Shown: positions 35,403-44,769 of the stretch, piece by piece
Layout of the letters: each line of letters starts with the position of its first letter
How positions within the stretch are numbered: position 1 is the first letter of the stretch
The notes under the pieces: generated by a model
What the model was told of the DNA's origin: nothing
The model's input: the letters and a program-made list of their open reading frames with translations, nothing else
The model's database searches: none
Source of the DNA: Prevotellaceae bacterium
GTDB lineage: Bacteria > Bacteroidota > Bacteroidia > Bacteroidales > UBA932
DNA: 64,000 bases
Reading direction: 5' to 3'
Assembly: GCA_031258195.1 (NCBI GenBank)
Contig: JAIRNF010000056.1
Span: 1 to 64,000 of the forward strand
Program-made: the position numbers and the translations under genes

Positions 35403-36436
35403 ACGTCTTTACTTTTATTCTTCACTTGAAAAATATCGATACTATTTAACAGCTTATTCTTTCGCTCTAAAAGCAAAGGTTCCAGCAGTAGCAGTAATGC
35501 CGCTGCGACAAAGAAATACATAAACCACTCGTTATACTCCTGAAATACTAATGCCGAAAACTCTTCTTTATCCATGCCTTCAACTTCGTCTAAAAGCTTA
35601 GCCAATCCTACATCCGTATTAGACGCTCTTGCATAAAACCCATTACCGGCTTTAGCAATTTCAGCAAGCATCCCTTCGTTCAGCTTTGTTATTACCACAT
35701 CGCCATTCTTATCCTTAAGCATCCCGTTTGCAGTAGGAATAGGAACGCCTTGGGGAGATCCGATACCTATTGTATAAACGTTAACGCCCATGTCTGCCGC
35801 TTGTTTAGCAGCAGCAATCGCATCGTCTTCGTGGTTCTCTCCGTCCGAAATAATTACGAGTACACGCCCCCGATTACCTTCTTGCGAGAAAGAGCTAAGC
35901 GCCGTTGTTATTGCCGAACCTATAGCAGTACCCTGCCTTGGAACAATATTGGTATTTATAGATGATAAAAATACTTTAGCCGAAACAAAATCGGCAGTAA
36001 CAGGAAGCTGAACGTAGGCATCTCCGGCAAAAACAATAAGCCCTATACGATTGTCGCGCATTCTGTCAACCAGCCTAGATATAGCCATCTTTGCACGTTC
36101 CAGACGGTTAGGGGTAAAATCTTCCGCCAGCATACTATTAGAAACGTCGAGAGCAATAATAACCTCTATCCCCTTTCTCTTTACCTCTTTCGCCTTTGCT
36201 CCTGTTTGAGGGCGAGCCAAGCCGTATGAAATTAAAGCAATGCATAGGCAGATTATCGACATCTTTACCCATCCACGATACTTTGAATAATCGGGCATAA
36301 GTCGCCAAAGAAGCTGCATATTTCCAAAACGCTTTAATAACGCTCTGTTTCTGCTATTGCCAAGCGCAAATAACAGCAATAGCAACGGTATAAGCAGTAA
36401 TAGCCACAAATATTGAGGTTGTGCCAATCTAAACAT
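35399..36436 (-). CDS. batB: BatB, von Willebrand factor A protein
   Basis: A 345-residue inner-membrane protein with two N-terminal helices, a VWA domain and a C-terminal helix. The metal-ion site motif DVSNSM is near residue 96, and the later SDGENH and TIGIGSPQGVPIP segments complete the fold. VWA domains bind protein partners through a Mg2+ ion. It is paired with batA (36443-37435), which it strongly resembles. Confidence 0.92.
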   Translation of the reverse strand: MFRLAQPQYLWLLLLIPLLLLLFALGNSRNRALLKRFGNMQLLWRLMPDYSKYRGWVKMSIICLCIALISYGLARPQTGAKAKEVKRKGIEVIIALDVSNSMLAEDFTPNRLERAKMAISRLVDRMRDNRIGLIVFAGDAYVQLPVTADFVSAKVFLSSINTNIVPRQGTAIGSAITTALSSFSQEGNRGRVLVIISDGENHEDDAIAAAKQAADMGVNVYTIGIGSPQGVPIPTANGMLKDKNGDVVITKLNEGMLAEIAKAGNGFYARASNTDVGLAKLLDEVEGMDKEEFSALVFQEYNEWFMYFFVAAALLLLLEPLLLERKNKLLNSIDIFQVKNKSKDV

Positions 36437-36442
36437 ATGCTA

Positions 36443-37435
36443 TTATGGTATTCGTCTGAAAATAAATAAACGCAACAAGAGCTCTAGCAGCAGTAAACCA
36501 AGTGCTGCCAAAGCATACGGTAAAAACTCTTCTTTATAAACAGGAAACGAATCGACTTCCGTTTTAGTTTTTTCCATTTGGTTTATCTCATCATAAATCT
36601 CTACAAGCTTAGTATTGTCAGTTGCCCTAAAATACTTCCCTCCAGTAATTTCCGCCATCTGAGTCAGTAAATCTTCATCAATATTTACCTGTGTCTGTAC
36701 AACCTGCATGCTACCAAATACATCTATAACCGGATAAGGTGCCGTACCCTTTGCTCCAACACCTATGGTATATATGCGTATATTATAAGTTTGAGCAATT
36801 TCTGCTGCCGTTAACGGATATATTTTACCCCTGTTGTTCTCTCCGTCGGTAAGCAGTATAACAACACGGCTTTTAGCGTCGCTATCTTTAAGACGGGCAA
36901 CGGCAGTGGCTAAACCATCCCCTATTGCTGTGCCGTCTTCTATTCCCATTTTTGTTTTTACTTCTTTCAGCAAGTTGATAAGTGTTACCCTGTCGGTTGT
37001 TAACGGACATTGGGTAAAGCTTTCTCCCGCAAAAACCACCAGCCCCATCCTGTCGGTCTGGCGTTCTGAAATAAACTGAACGGCTATACTTTTGGCGGCT
37101 TCAATACGATTAGGCTTAAAATCCATCGCCTCCATACTGGTAGAAATATCAAGCGTCAGCATAATATCAATACCTTCTGTTGTAACATTCTCAAGCTCTG
37201 TAGAAGAACGAGGACGTGCTATAGCAAGGATAAGGCAAGCTATACCCAAACAACGAAAAGCAAAAGGCAAATGTCTGAGGTAATAACGAACTCCGCGCTT
37301 AACTTTTGCAAACCCAATAGTTGAAGACATCCGCATTGAGACGCCAGACTTGCTAATACGGTAGATATACCATGCAATAAGTGGTATTAACAGCAATAAA
37401 GAGTAAAGTATTTTCGGATATTCAAATGTCGGCAT
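36443..37435 (-). CDS. batA: BatA, von Willebrand factor A protein
   Basis: A 330-residue membrane-anchored VWA protein. The metal-ion site appears as LTLDISTSMEAMDFKPNR near residue 95, with TDGENNRG and GVGAKGTAPYPV later. Hydrophobic helices near residues 10-25 and 55-75, and one near the C-terminus, hold it in the membrane with VWA outside. It lies 6 bases ahead of batB and 8 bases after the batX-like gene. Confidence 0.92.
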   Translation of the reverse strand: MPTFEYPKILYSLLLLIPLIAWYIYRISKSGVSMRMSSTIGFAKVKRGVRYYLRHLPFAFRCLGIACLILAIARPRSSTELENVTTEGIDIMLTLDISTSMEAMDFKPNRIEAAKSIAVQFISERQTDRMGLVVFAGESFTQCPLTTDRVTLINLLKEVKTKMGIEDGTAIGDGLATAVARLKDSDAKSRVVILLTDGENNRGKIYPLTAAEIAQTYNIRIYTIGVGAKGTAPYPVIDVFGSMQVVQTQVNIDEDLLTQMAEITGGKYFRATDNTKLVEIYDEINQMEKTKTEVDSFPVYKEEFLPYALAALGLLLLELLLRLFIFRRIP

Positions 37436-37443
37436 ACTCTCTT

Positions 37444-38445
37444 CTATTGGTTTTGTTGTTCTTTAGCCGATATTTCTTCATCAGCTTTTTCATTTTTTTC
37501 AACCTCTCCCGGTCCGTCAAGCGGCTTGGTTGCTTCTACAAACTCTATAACGGTAATATATGCCCGCTCATTCTCATCGGGCGCCGGTGTATATTTGGCA
37601 AATTTCGCTAAATCTGCCACAGTAAACATATCGCGGAGCTTTATCAACGGATATTTCTGGCTTAACTCCGAACCTTCCAGATCGTATAAAATTTCCTGCG
37701 ATGTCTTTTCCATTGCCTGAATACCGTAACCGTCTTCGATATACACACGAAGAATATCAGTCAGCCGAGAATAGTATTGCTTAATCTTATTCTGTTGCCA
37801 GACTTTTTCTTCTTTCAACTTTTGCAGCTCACGCATCGCTACAACATATGGTGGATCGACCTTTTTAGGCTTAAAGAATGTAGGCTGTTTCTTCTTCCAT
37901 CGTATGTATATGTATATAGCTAAAAGAATTAAAAGCAATATACCCAAGCCTAAAAGAAGCCACGGTAAAATTTCTTTAAACGTAAGCGGGTACCGCACTA
38001 CATCTTTAATATCGTACATCACATATGTTGCCGTATCAATAGGAATTGTATTTACATATAGCGATAATGGCTCGCTTAAAAATGTATCAACCAGGCTTCC
38101 CCGTTGCAACAAATACGGAATAGCAAAGTAGTATTGAGAGCTATCGAAAGACGTAATAATATATCTCTTCTGAAGCATAACTCCGCCGCCCTCACTCCTC
38201 AGTGTATCCATCGGCAAGTCTTCGACCAGCTCTATACCCGGAAAAATAGTATCCTTAAACATAGGAAAGCCAAATTGATGCGACTTATCCAAGGATATTT
38301 CGAGCGAAAGAGTAACATGATCGCCAATAAGAATGCTGTCTTTATCAATAGTTGCTTTTACCACAGGCTCTTGTCCTCTAGCAGCCGCTGCCGATAAAGC
38401 AAGCAAAAGTGTTATCCATACTATTTTTACATGCCTACCTATCAT
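37444..38445 (-). CDS. Bat operon protein of the DUF4381-like/BatX type
   Basis: A 333-residue protein with a signal peptide (ends in AARG), an N-terminal beta domain (about residues 25-150), one membrane helix at about residues 160-182 and a cytoplasmic helical domain that includes KIKQYYSRLTDILRVYIEDGYG. The gene sits between the DUF58 and batA genes, the usual place for this family. Its tail is rich in Glu and Lys. The function is not defined; it is probably a structural part of the complex. Its stop lies 8 bases before the batA start. Confidence 0.82.
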   Translation of the reverse strand: MIGRHVKIVWITLLLALSAAAARGQEPVVKATIDKDSILIGDHVTLSLEISLDKSHQFGFPMFKDTIFPGIELVEDLPMDTLRSEGGGVMLQKRYIITSFDSSQYYFAIPYLLQRGSLVDTFLSEPLSLYVNTIPIDTATYVMYDIKDVVRYPLTFKEILPWLLLGLGILLLILLAIYIYIRWKKKQPTFFKPKKVDPPYVVAMRELQKLKEEKVWQQNKIKQYYSRLTDILRVYIEDGYGIQAMEKTSQEILYDLEGSELSQKYPLIKLRDMFTVADLAKFAKYTPAPDENERAYITVIEFVEATKPLDGPGEVEKNEKADEEISAKEQQNQ

Positions 38446-38446
38446 A

Positions 38447-39328
38447 CTACCTTCTTTTGAATAGCTGAATTAATGGTCGAACATAATCTTCGGATGTATT
38501 TACCGAAACGCTGTCTATTCTGCATCTAGAGAGCGCTTGTTGTATCTTTTCTTCCATAGAGCGCATAAATCCCGCATAGTTCCTGCGTACCGAACGCCGC
38601 GCGGTATCTATCCACTTAATCTGACCGGTTTCCGCATCCTGTAGCTGAATTATTCCAACATTCGGAATCTCTTCTTCACGCTTATCATATATCCTGATAG
38701 ATGCTACATCATGCTTGCGTCCTGCTATTTTAAGCGCGTCGTTAAAGCGAATATCACCGTTTTCATCTACATCTATCAAGTCGGAAAGAAGAAAAACGGT
38801 ACAGCGTTTTTTTATTGCATTGGTAAGAAAGCGCAATGCTTCTGAAAGGTTGGTCTGCTTACTTTGCGGCTCGAAATCCAGCAGCTCTCGAATAATACGA
38901 AGCGTATGTGTACGACCTTTCTTTGGCGGAATAAACTTCTCTATTTTATCGCTGAAAAAGATTACACCCACCTTATCGTTGTTCATGCCTGCCGAAAAAG
39001 ATAGAAGCGCCGCCAGCTCTGCGATAAGAGTCTGCTTCATTTTATCGCCGGTACCAAACATACGCGATGCGCTGACATCCACCAATAGCATTACGGTTAG
39101 TTCGCGTTCTTCTTCAAATATCTTGATGTACGGAGCATTGAGCCTTGCCGTAACATTCCAATCAATGCTACGTACATCGTCGCCATACCGGTATTCTCTT
39201 ACTTCGCTAAACGCCATACCCCGCCCTTTAAAGGCGCTATGGTATTCTCCGGCAAAAATTTGGTGAGATAACCCCCTTGTTTTTATTTCAATCTTTCTAA
39301 CCGTTTTCAGTAGTTCGGTTGCATCCAT
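38447..39328 (-). CDS. DUF58 domain protein
   Basis: A 293-residue cytoplasmic protein of the DUF58 family, found next to MoxR in Bat operons. The family start FAGEYHSAFKGRGMAF EVREYRYGDDVRSIDWN block (residues 26-59, with a Ser between the two parts) and the VWA-like LLVDVSASRMFGT are clear. A late DLIDVDENG segment completes the VWA-like fold. It has no signal sequence. It probably links the MoxR ATPase to the membrane proteins. Confidence 0.93.
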   Translation of the reverse strand: MDATELLKTVRKIEIKTRGLSHQIFAGEYHSAFKGRGMAFSEVREYRYGDDVRSIDWNVTARLNAPYIKIFEEERELTVMLLVDVSASRMFGTGDKMKQTLIAELAALLSFSAGMNNDKVGVIFFSDKIEKFIPPKKGRTHTLRIIRELLDFEPQSKQTNLSEALRFLTNAIKKRCTVFLLSDLIDVDENGDIRFNDALKIAGRKHDVASIRIYDKREEEIPNVGIIQLQDAETGQIKWIDTARRSVRRNYAGFMRSMEEKIQQALSRCRIDSVSVNTSEDYVRPLIQLFKRR

Positions 39329-39377
39329 CTTTATCTGTGTACTTTAAAACGTTAAATGCTATAGAGTTCTTTATTTA

Positions 39378-40373
39378 CTAAGGAACTTCTACAGCATTTA
39401 AAATTAAAGTGATGATATCTTCGCTTATAATATTCTCTGCTTCCGCCTCATAAGTCAGCCCTATACGGTGGCGCATAACATCGTAGCAAACAGCGCGCAC
39501 ATCTTCGGGTATAACATAGCCTCTTCGCTTTAAAAACGCATACGCTTTAGATGCCAGCGACAAGTTAATACTCGCACGAGGCGATGCCCCGTAGGCAATC
39601 ATACCGGAGAGCTTAGATAACCCGTAGTCATCGGGGGTTCTAGTTGCATACACTATATCTACAATGTATTGCTCAATCTTTTCGTCCATATAAACTTCGC
39701 GAACAACGCTACGAGCACGGATAATATCCTCGGGCCTCAATACGCGGCTGGGCTTGGGGAATTCGCCCATTACATTTTGGCGAATAATCAACTTTTCTTC
39801 CTCTTTCTTAGGATAAGAAATAACCACTTTCATCATAAAACGGTCAACCTGCGCTTCGGGCAACGGATATGTTCCTTCCTGTTCAATCGGATTCTGTGTC
39901 GCCAGTACAAGAAAAGGCTCAGGAAGCTTATAGGTGTTTTCGCCTATTGTTACCTGACGCTCCTGCATAGCTTCGAGCAAAGCACTCTGCACCTTTGCAG
40001 GCGAGCGGTTAATTTCGTCGGCAAGAAGAAAGTTTGAAAAGATAGGTCCCTTCTTTACATGAAACTCTTCGTTCTTCTGACTATAAATCTGCGTTCCGAT
40101 AAGGTCGGCAGGCAGTAAGTCGGGCGTAAACTGGATACGATGAAACTTAGCGTCAACAATGCTTGCCAGCGTGTTTATAGCCAGCGTCTTTGCCAGTCCT
40201 GGAACTCCTTCCAGCAAAATATGACCATTCGCCAAAAGCCCTATCAATAAGCTCTCGACCAGATGCTTCTGACCAATAATAACCTTGTTCATCTCAAGGT
40301 TTACAATGTCCACAAAAGAACTTTCCTGCTGGATTTTCTCGTTTAATTCACGAATGTTTACTGTTTCACTCAT
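39378..40373 (-). CDS. MoxR-family AAA+ ATPase
   Basis: A 331-residue cytoplasmic AAA+ ATPase and the first gene of the Bat operon. Walker A is GVPGLAKT near residue 56, Walker B LLADEINRSP near residue 116, sensor 1 LATQNPIEQEG, and the arginine finger LPEAQVDRFMMK. MoxR proteins are thought to act as chaperones that insert metals or activate VWA proteins such as BatA/B. Length is normal. The promoter lies about 250 bases upstream at 40626-40654. Confidence 0.93.
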   Translation of the reverse strand: MSETVNIRELNEKIQQESSFVDIVNLEMNKVIIGQKHLVESLLIGLLANGHILLEGVPGLAKTLAINTLASIVDAKFHRIQFTPDLLPADLIGTQIYSQKNEEFHVKKGPIFSNFLLADEINRSPAKVQSALLEAMQERQVTIGENTYKLPEPFLVLATQNPIEQEGTYPLPEAQVDRFMMKVVISYPKKEEEKLIIRQNVMGEFPKPSRVLRPEDIIRARSVVREVYMDEKIEQYIVDIVYATRTPDDYGLSKLSGMIAYGASPRASINLSLASKAYAFLKRRGYVIPEDVRAVCYDVMRHRIGLTYEAEAENIISEDIITLILNAVEVP

Positions 40374-40798
40374 AGTAAGCTTATTATTCTATTACTATTG
40401 TTATATATGCAACTGCAGCCCGTCCTACACTATAAAAGTGATTGACAGGAAATATTGATCGAAATAAAATAACAATTAACCACAATTCCCCACCATCAAC
40501 ATATGGTAGTGCAAAGATTGTGGAAAGCCCGCAAATCTAGCACTAAAAACTGTTAATTAAGTGCAAGGAGTCTAAAGTTTACGTACATTTTTTCAACAAT
40601 CTAGACCGCTTGGCTTATCGGAACACAAAGATAAAATATTTATGCATTCTGCAATACGAGATAAAAAAATTTAAAGACAAAGGGATAAAGTTGGCTATGT
40701 GAAAGTGCTGATCCGGCTTACGCCAAAATATCCTTGTTGTTCGTTCTTTAATCCTTATTCAATAAATATATATATTCGCATCAAATTTCGAACACGCC
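40374..40798. other. Intergenic region between divergent moxR-bat and folC
   Basis: The 425 bases have no ORF I can support. They contain the Bat operon promoter (40626-40654, minus strand) and, ahead of folC, TATATTCG (40772-40779), a partial match to TAnnTTTG. The 250-base leader of the Bat operon is AT-rich with no clear hairpin. Confidence 0.5.
40626..40654 (-). promoter_or_regulatory. Promoter of the moxR-bat operon
   Basis: On the minus strand TTG (40652-40654), 18 bases, TATCTTTG (40626-40633): both elements and the spacing fit the Bacteroidota promoter. The transcript would carry a leader of about 250 bases. Confidence 0.65.
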
Positions 40799-42094
40799 AT
40801 GAACTATAAACAAACCCTCGATTGGCTCTTTAGCCAGCTACCAATGTTCCATCGAGTTGGTAAGGCTGCATATAAAGCCGATCTGGAAAATACGCTAAAG
40901 CTAGATGAGTACTTCGAACATCCGCACCGCAAGTTTAAAAGCATACACGTAGCGGGTACTAACGGAAAGGGTTCTGTATCGCACATGCTGGCGGCTATAC
41001 TGCGGCAAGCAGGGTATAAAGTGGGGCTATATACTTCGCCCCACCTAAGAGATTTTAGAGAGCGGATAAAAGTTAACGGCGAAATGATTTCGGAAAATGA
41101 AGTCGTTAATTTTGTTGAGAAGCACCATTCTTTTTTTGAAAAGATTCAGCCCTCATTCTTTGAAATGACGGTAGCGCTTGCATTCGATTACTTCGCCCGC
41201 CAGCAAATAGACATAGCCGTTGTTGAAGTAGGCATGGGAGGGCGGTTGGATTCTACCAATATTATAACGCCTCTTCTCAGCGTTATAACAAACATCGGGT
41301 TAGATCATACGGACTTTTTAGGTAAAACAATAGCCGAAATCGCCGGAGAAAAGGCCGGCATAATCAAACCTGATATCCCTGTTGTTATTGGGGAATGGAA
41401 CGAAGAATCGGCTAAGGTTTTCGAAGAAAAAGCACGGAAAAAAAATGCGCCTATAGTATTTGCCGATAAGCAGCTAAACGCAACAAGCACCTCTAACCAA
41501 ACAGGAAGACAATGCTTTGATATAGCTTTTCCTCCATCTTTTTCGTTCCAGACAAAGAACTACCGCATAGATATGAACGGCAGCTACCAAAGAAAAAACT
41601 TACTAACGGTACTTGCCGCAGCCGATATCCTTGTAAAAAACAGATCGGTAAGGATAAGTGAAAATAACTTATCTGAAGGGTTAGCGAATGCGGCAAAAAC
41701 CACAGGTTTGATGGGACGTTGGCAAATAGTATCAAACAAGCCTACCATAATTTTAGATACCGGACATAATGCTCATGGGTTTGAACAAAGTATGCAACAG
41801 CTGGAGCAACAGCCACGCGAAAAGCTATACTTTATAATAGGTGTAATGAGCGATAAAGACCTGCGAAGCATACTACCGCTAATGCCCAAGGATGCCTACT
41901 ATATTTATACGAAAGCAGATTTACCGCGCGCAATGAATGCCGATCTACTGGCAGAAAAATGCAGCGCTTACGGATTGCATGGGGAGGCTGTAACACCTGT
42001 TAGCCTTGCATTTGAAAAAGCCAAAAGTATGGCTGCTGAAAATGGTATAATTTTTATAGGTGGTAGTACGTTTGTTGTGGCGGAGGTTGTATAA
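40799..42094 (+). CDS. folC: Folylpolyglutamate synthase/dihydrofolate synthase
   Basis: A 431-residue cytoplasmic ligase that adds glutamate to folates (and joins dihydropteroate to glutamate). The ATP-binding loop is HVAGTNGKGSVSHMLAAIL near residue 52, followed by GLYTSPHLRDFRERI and VVEVGMGGRLDSTNI; the C-terminal domain has ILDTGHNAHG. Length and order are normal. A single-gene transcript is likely, ending in the repeat element at 42115-42260. Confidence 0.93.
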   Translation: MNYKQTLDWLFSQLPMFHRVGKAAYKADLENTLKLDEYFEHPHRKFKSIHVAGTNGKGSVSHMLAAILRQAGYKVGLYTSPHLRDFRERIKVNGEMISENEVVNFVEKHHSFFEKIQPSFFEMTVALAFDYFARQQIDIAVVEVGMGGRLDSTNIITPLLSVITNIGLDHTDFLGKTIAEIAGEKAGIIKPDIPVVIGEWNEESAKVFEEKARKKNAPIVFADKQLNATSTSNQTGRQCFDIAFPPSFSFQTKNYRIDMNGSYQRKNLLTVLAAADILVKNRSVRISENNLSEGLANAAKTTGLMGRWQIVSNKPTIILDTGHNAHGFEQSMQQLEQQPREKLYFIIGVMSDKDLRSILPLMPKDAYYIYTKADLPRAMNADLLAEKCSAYGLHGEAVTPVSLAFEKAKSMAAENGIIFIGGSTFVVAEVV

Positions 42095-42114
42095 CCACAC
42101 CTCAAAATAATACT

Positions 42115-42260
42115 GTCATTTCGAGCGAAGCGAGAAATCCGCTGAATAGAATAATAAAAGTACAACGTATGTAGCATGCATCATAAAAAAGACGCCTAAG
42201 GTACACACCTTTCAACATGCTACTGTTCTAGAGGAGATTTCTCGCTTCGTCCGAAATGAC
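42115..42260. repeat. REP-like inverted repeat with long loop
   Basis: Arms GTCATTTCGAGCGAAGCGAG... (42115-42139) and its mirror (42236-42260) are complementary over 25 bases except for a swapped TC/CT in the right arm. The 96-base interior has no match to known elements. It separates the convergent folC and ferritin genes. Confidence 0.8.
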
Positions 42261-42280
42261 GGTATCTTCTTAAAGCAGAT

Positions 42281-42793
42281 TTAACTTTCTTTTGTCTCAT
42301 CAACAAATGTACGGGATGCTAAATCTTTATCAATTGAATATAGACCATACCCGTTGTCGCCAATAAGCTTTAACGAATCGATAATAGTTTTTGCAGAAGA
42401 CTCCTCTTCAACCTGTTCGTCAATAAACCACTGTAGCATACTTCTGGTTGCGTGGTCTTTTTCTTCTATAGCAATCTCAACCAGCTTATCAATCATAGCA
42501 GTTACCTTCTGCTCATGTTCTAAAGATGCCTGAAAAACATCAAGCGGAGATTTCCAGCTTGTAGCAACAGCCTTAAGGGGCTCTAAAGCCACTTTTCCAC
42601 CACGTTCAAGAACATAATTGTATATCTTCATGGCATGAGTAACTTCTTCCTGAGCCTGAACATGCATCCAGCCGGCAAAACCCGGAAAACCTTCGGACGT
42701 AAAGTATGCAGACATCGATAAGTAGAGGTAGGCAGCCCAAAACTCCTCGTTAATTTGCGTATTTAACGCACTTTCCATCTTTTTTGTAAGCAT
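42281..42793 (-). CDS. ftnA: Ferritin (bacterial, non-haem)
   Basis: A 170-residue iron-storage protein of a 24-subunit shell. The ferroxidase ligands are visible in the four helices: NEEFWAAYLYLSM (Glu17 region), then VQAQEEVTHAMK (EExxH), and later WFIDEQVEEE with EQ. Length fits FtnA. It stores iron safely and, next to the aerotolerance genes, adds to the oxidative-stress character of the region. A minus-strand TATCTTTA (42828-42835) may be its -7 element. Confidence 0.93.
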   Translation of the reverse strand: MLTKKMESALNTQINEEFWAAYLYLSMSAYFTSEGFPGFAGWMHVQAQEEVTHAMKIYNYVLERGGKVALEPLKAVATSWKSPLDVFQASLEHEQKVTAMIDKLVEIAIEEKDHATRSMLQWFIDEQVEEESSAKTIIDSLKLIGDNGYGLYSIDKDLASRTFVDETKES

Positions 42794-42887
42794 AATACAA
42801 ATGTTTTAGTTTATAATTATTAACGAATAAAGATAGGCTAAAATTCGAGAGATTATTTACAAAAACAATAGATTATATTGAACAGGT

Positions 42888-44606
42888 TTATAAAAAATCT
42901 AAATCCAGCTCTTTTCGGAGTTCTATTATCGTCGGATTCTTTTGGCACAAGTGCTTCAGCTTATCCTCATCTGTGTATAGCGAAGGAGCCTTCACATGCC
43001 CTTCGTTATCAATTCTCACATCCAGGCTAATGTTTCCGTTACGGAGGCTCTGGCGTAAAAACTTCGAGAGTTCCGCTTTAAGCTTTTGCTCAACAGATTC
43101 TTTCTGCGCTTCGTTAGATACTAAAAACACAACTGTCGTTTCATCCTCCAGCCGAGGGGCAGTAACCACCATAGCGTTGGCTAATCGAGGGCGAGTCTTT
43201 CTGTTCTGCTCCGCAAACTCCAGCCATTTCTCTTGCAGCTGATCGAATGTGAACGAGCTACTTTCAACCTCCTCTACAGTATCAGCTTCTTTTTCTTGAG
43301 GTTTCAACAGCTCAGAAGAAATTTCGCCTATACCTCCAATAGAAATGCTCTGAGGTTTTGCCTGAATAGCTGTTGAATTTTCTTTTCTATTCGTGTTGAT
43401 CTGTTGAGAAAGCTTAGCCTTTCCGACTGAAGGGGCTACATAGCTACTTTCTGTTTCAACTTTTGTTTCTTCTGTTTTTTTTGAATCAACAGGCTCTGGC
43501 TGATGTTCAAAATGCCCCATTAGCTGAGATAGCTTTACCAAGCACAGCTCAACATGCAAGCGGGTATTCGAGCTGGTTTTGTAGCCAATATCACATGCAT
43601 TTGCTATAGCCAATGCCTCGAACAAGAATTTTACCGAACAGCGAGCCGATTGTTCTCTGTAACGATCGGCAATAGAATCGCCAACTTCCAACAGCTTTAC
43701 TGTACCGTCATCCTTACAAACCAAAAGATCGCGGAAATGAGTGCTTAAACCCAGTACAAAATGCTGCGCTTCGAAGCCTTTAGAAAGAACCTGATCAAAA
43801 ATCATCAGCGCAGAAGCATAATCGCCGGTAAGAAAAGCGTCCGTTAACCTAAAATAGTAGTCGTAATCCAGTACATTAAGGTTCTCTATCGTTTTAGTAT
43901 AGGTAACATCGTTCCCACAAAACGCTACCACTTGATCGAAGATTGAAAGGGCATCACGCATTGCTCCGTCAGCCTTCTGCGCAATAACCGTAAGGGCTTC
44001 CCGCTCGCAGATAACCTTTTCATTTTTGACTATGCCATCGAGGTAGGACACCATATCTTCCACCCTTATTCTATTAAAATCGAATATCTGGCAACGAGAA
44101 AGAATAGTAGGAAGTATCTTATGCTTTTCGGTTGTTGCAAGAATAAAAATGGCATGTGCCGGCGGCTCCTCAAGCGTTTTAAGAAAAGCATTAAAGGCGA
44201 AAGGCGATAGCATATGCACCTCGTCGATTATATAAACGCTGTACTTACCGATTTGTGGTGGAATACGAACTTGCTCGATTAGCGTACGAATATCCTCAAC
44301 CGAGTTGTTGGATGCTGCATCCAGCTCATGAATCGAATACGAACGACCTTCTGAAAAAGACTGGCACGACTCGCACTCTCCACACGCCTCCATTTCGGGC
44401 GTAGGATTCAAGCAGTTTATCGTTTTTGCGAAAATGCGCGCGCAGGTAGTCTTCCCCACCCCGCGTGGTCCGCAAAAAAGATAAGCATGCGCCAAATGCT
44501 GGCGCTCAATAGCATTTTTTAAAGTTGCTGCAATAGACGGCTGCCCAACAACCGACGCAAACGTTATCGGTCGATATTTTCGAGCCGAAACAATGTACTG
44601 TTCCAT
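42888..44606 (-). CDS. dnaX: DNA polymerase III subunits gamma/tau
   Basis: A 572-residue clamp-loader ATPase. Walker A is FCGPRGVGKTTCARIFAKT near residue 44, the zinc site C-x8-C-x2-C-x2-C in NCLNPTPEMEACGECESC, Walker B IIDEVHMLS, and sensor 1 ILATTEKHKIL. The C-terminal third has a Gln/Glu/Ser linker and a helical tail typical of tau. A programmed frameshift site for gamma was not seen. A minus-strand TATATTTG at 44611-44618 lies almost at the start codon, so a nearly leaderless mRNA is possible. Confidence 0.94.
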   Translation of the reverse strand: MEQYIVSARKYRPITFASVVGQPSIAATLKNAIERQHLAHAYLFCGPRGVGKTTCARIFAKTINCLNPTPEMEACGECESCQSFSEGRSYSIHELDAASNNSVEDIRTLIEQVRIPPQIGKYSVYIIDEVHMLSPFAFNAFLKTLEEPPAHAIFILATTEKHKILPTILSRCQIFDFNRIRVEDMVSYLDGIVKNEKVICEREALTVIAQKADGAMRDALSIFDQVVAFCGNDVTYTKTIENLNVLDYDYYFRLTDAFLTGDYASALMIFDQVLSKGFEAQHFVLGLSTHFRDLLVCKDDGTVKLLEVGDSIADRYREQSARCSVKFLFEALAIANACDIGYKTSSNTRLHVELCLVKLSQLMGHFEHQPEPVDSKKTEETKVETESSYVAPSVGKAKLSQQINTNRKENSTAIQAKPQSISIGGIGEISSELLKPQEKEADTVEEVESSSFTFDQLQEKWLEFAEQNRKTRPRLANAMVVTAPRLEDETTVVFLVSNEAQKESVEQKLKAELSKFLRQSLRNGNISLDVRIDNEGHVKAPSLYTDEDKLKHLCQKNPTIIELRKELDLDFL

Positions 44607-44650
44607 AATGCAAATATACCGATTCTTGCCAAAGAAATGAAAATATTAAC

Positions 44651-44658
44651 TATCTTTG
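44651..44658 (+). promoter_or_regulatory. -7 element TATCTTTG ahead of the HU/SPOR gene
   Basis: A consensus TAnnTTTG on the plus strand, about 110 bases ahead of the ATG at 44770. Confidence 0.5.
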
Positions 44659-44769
44659 CCATACTAGAGCATTTAACTAAGAATCTTAACATTATCGTTG
44701 TTTTGTTTGTTTTACCATAGCAAAACAATAAAATAATGAAGTATAATTTACACCTAAACTTTAACGCAA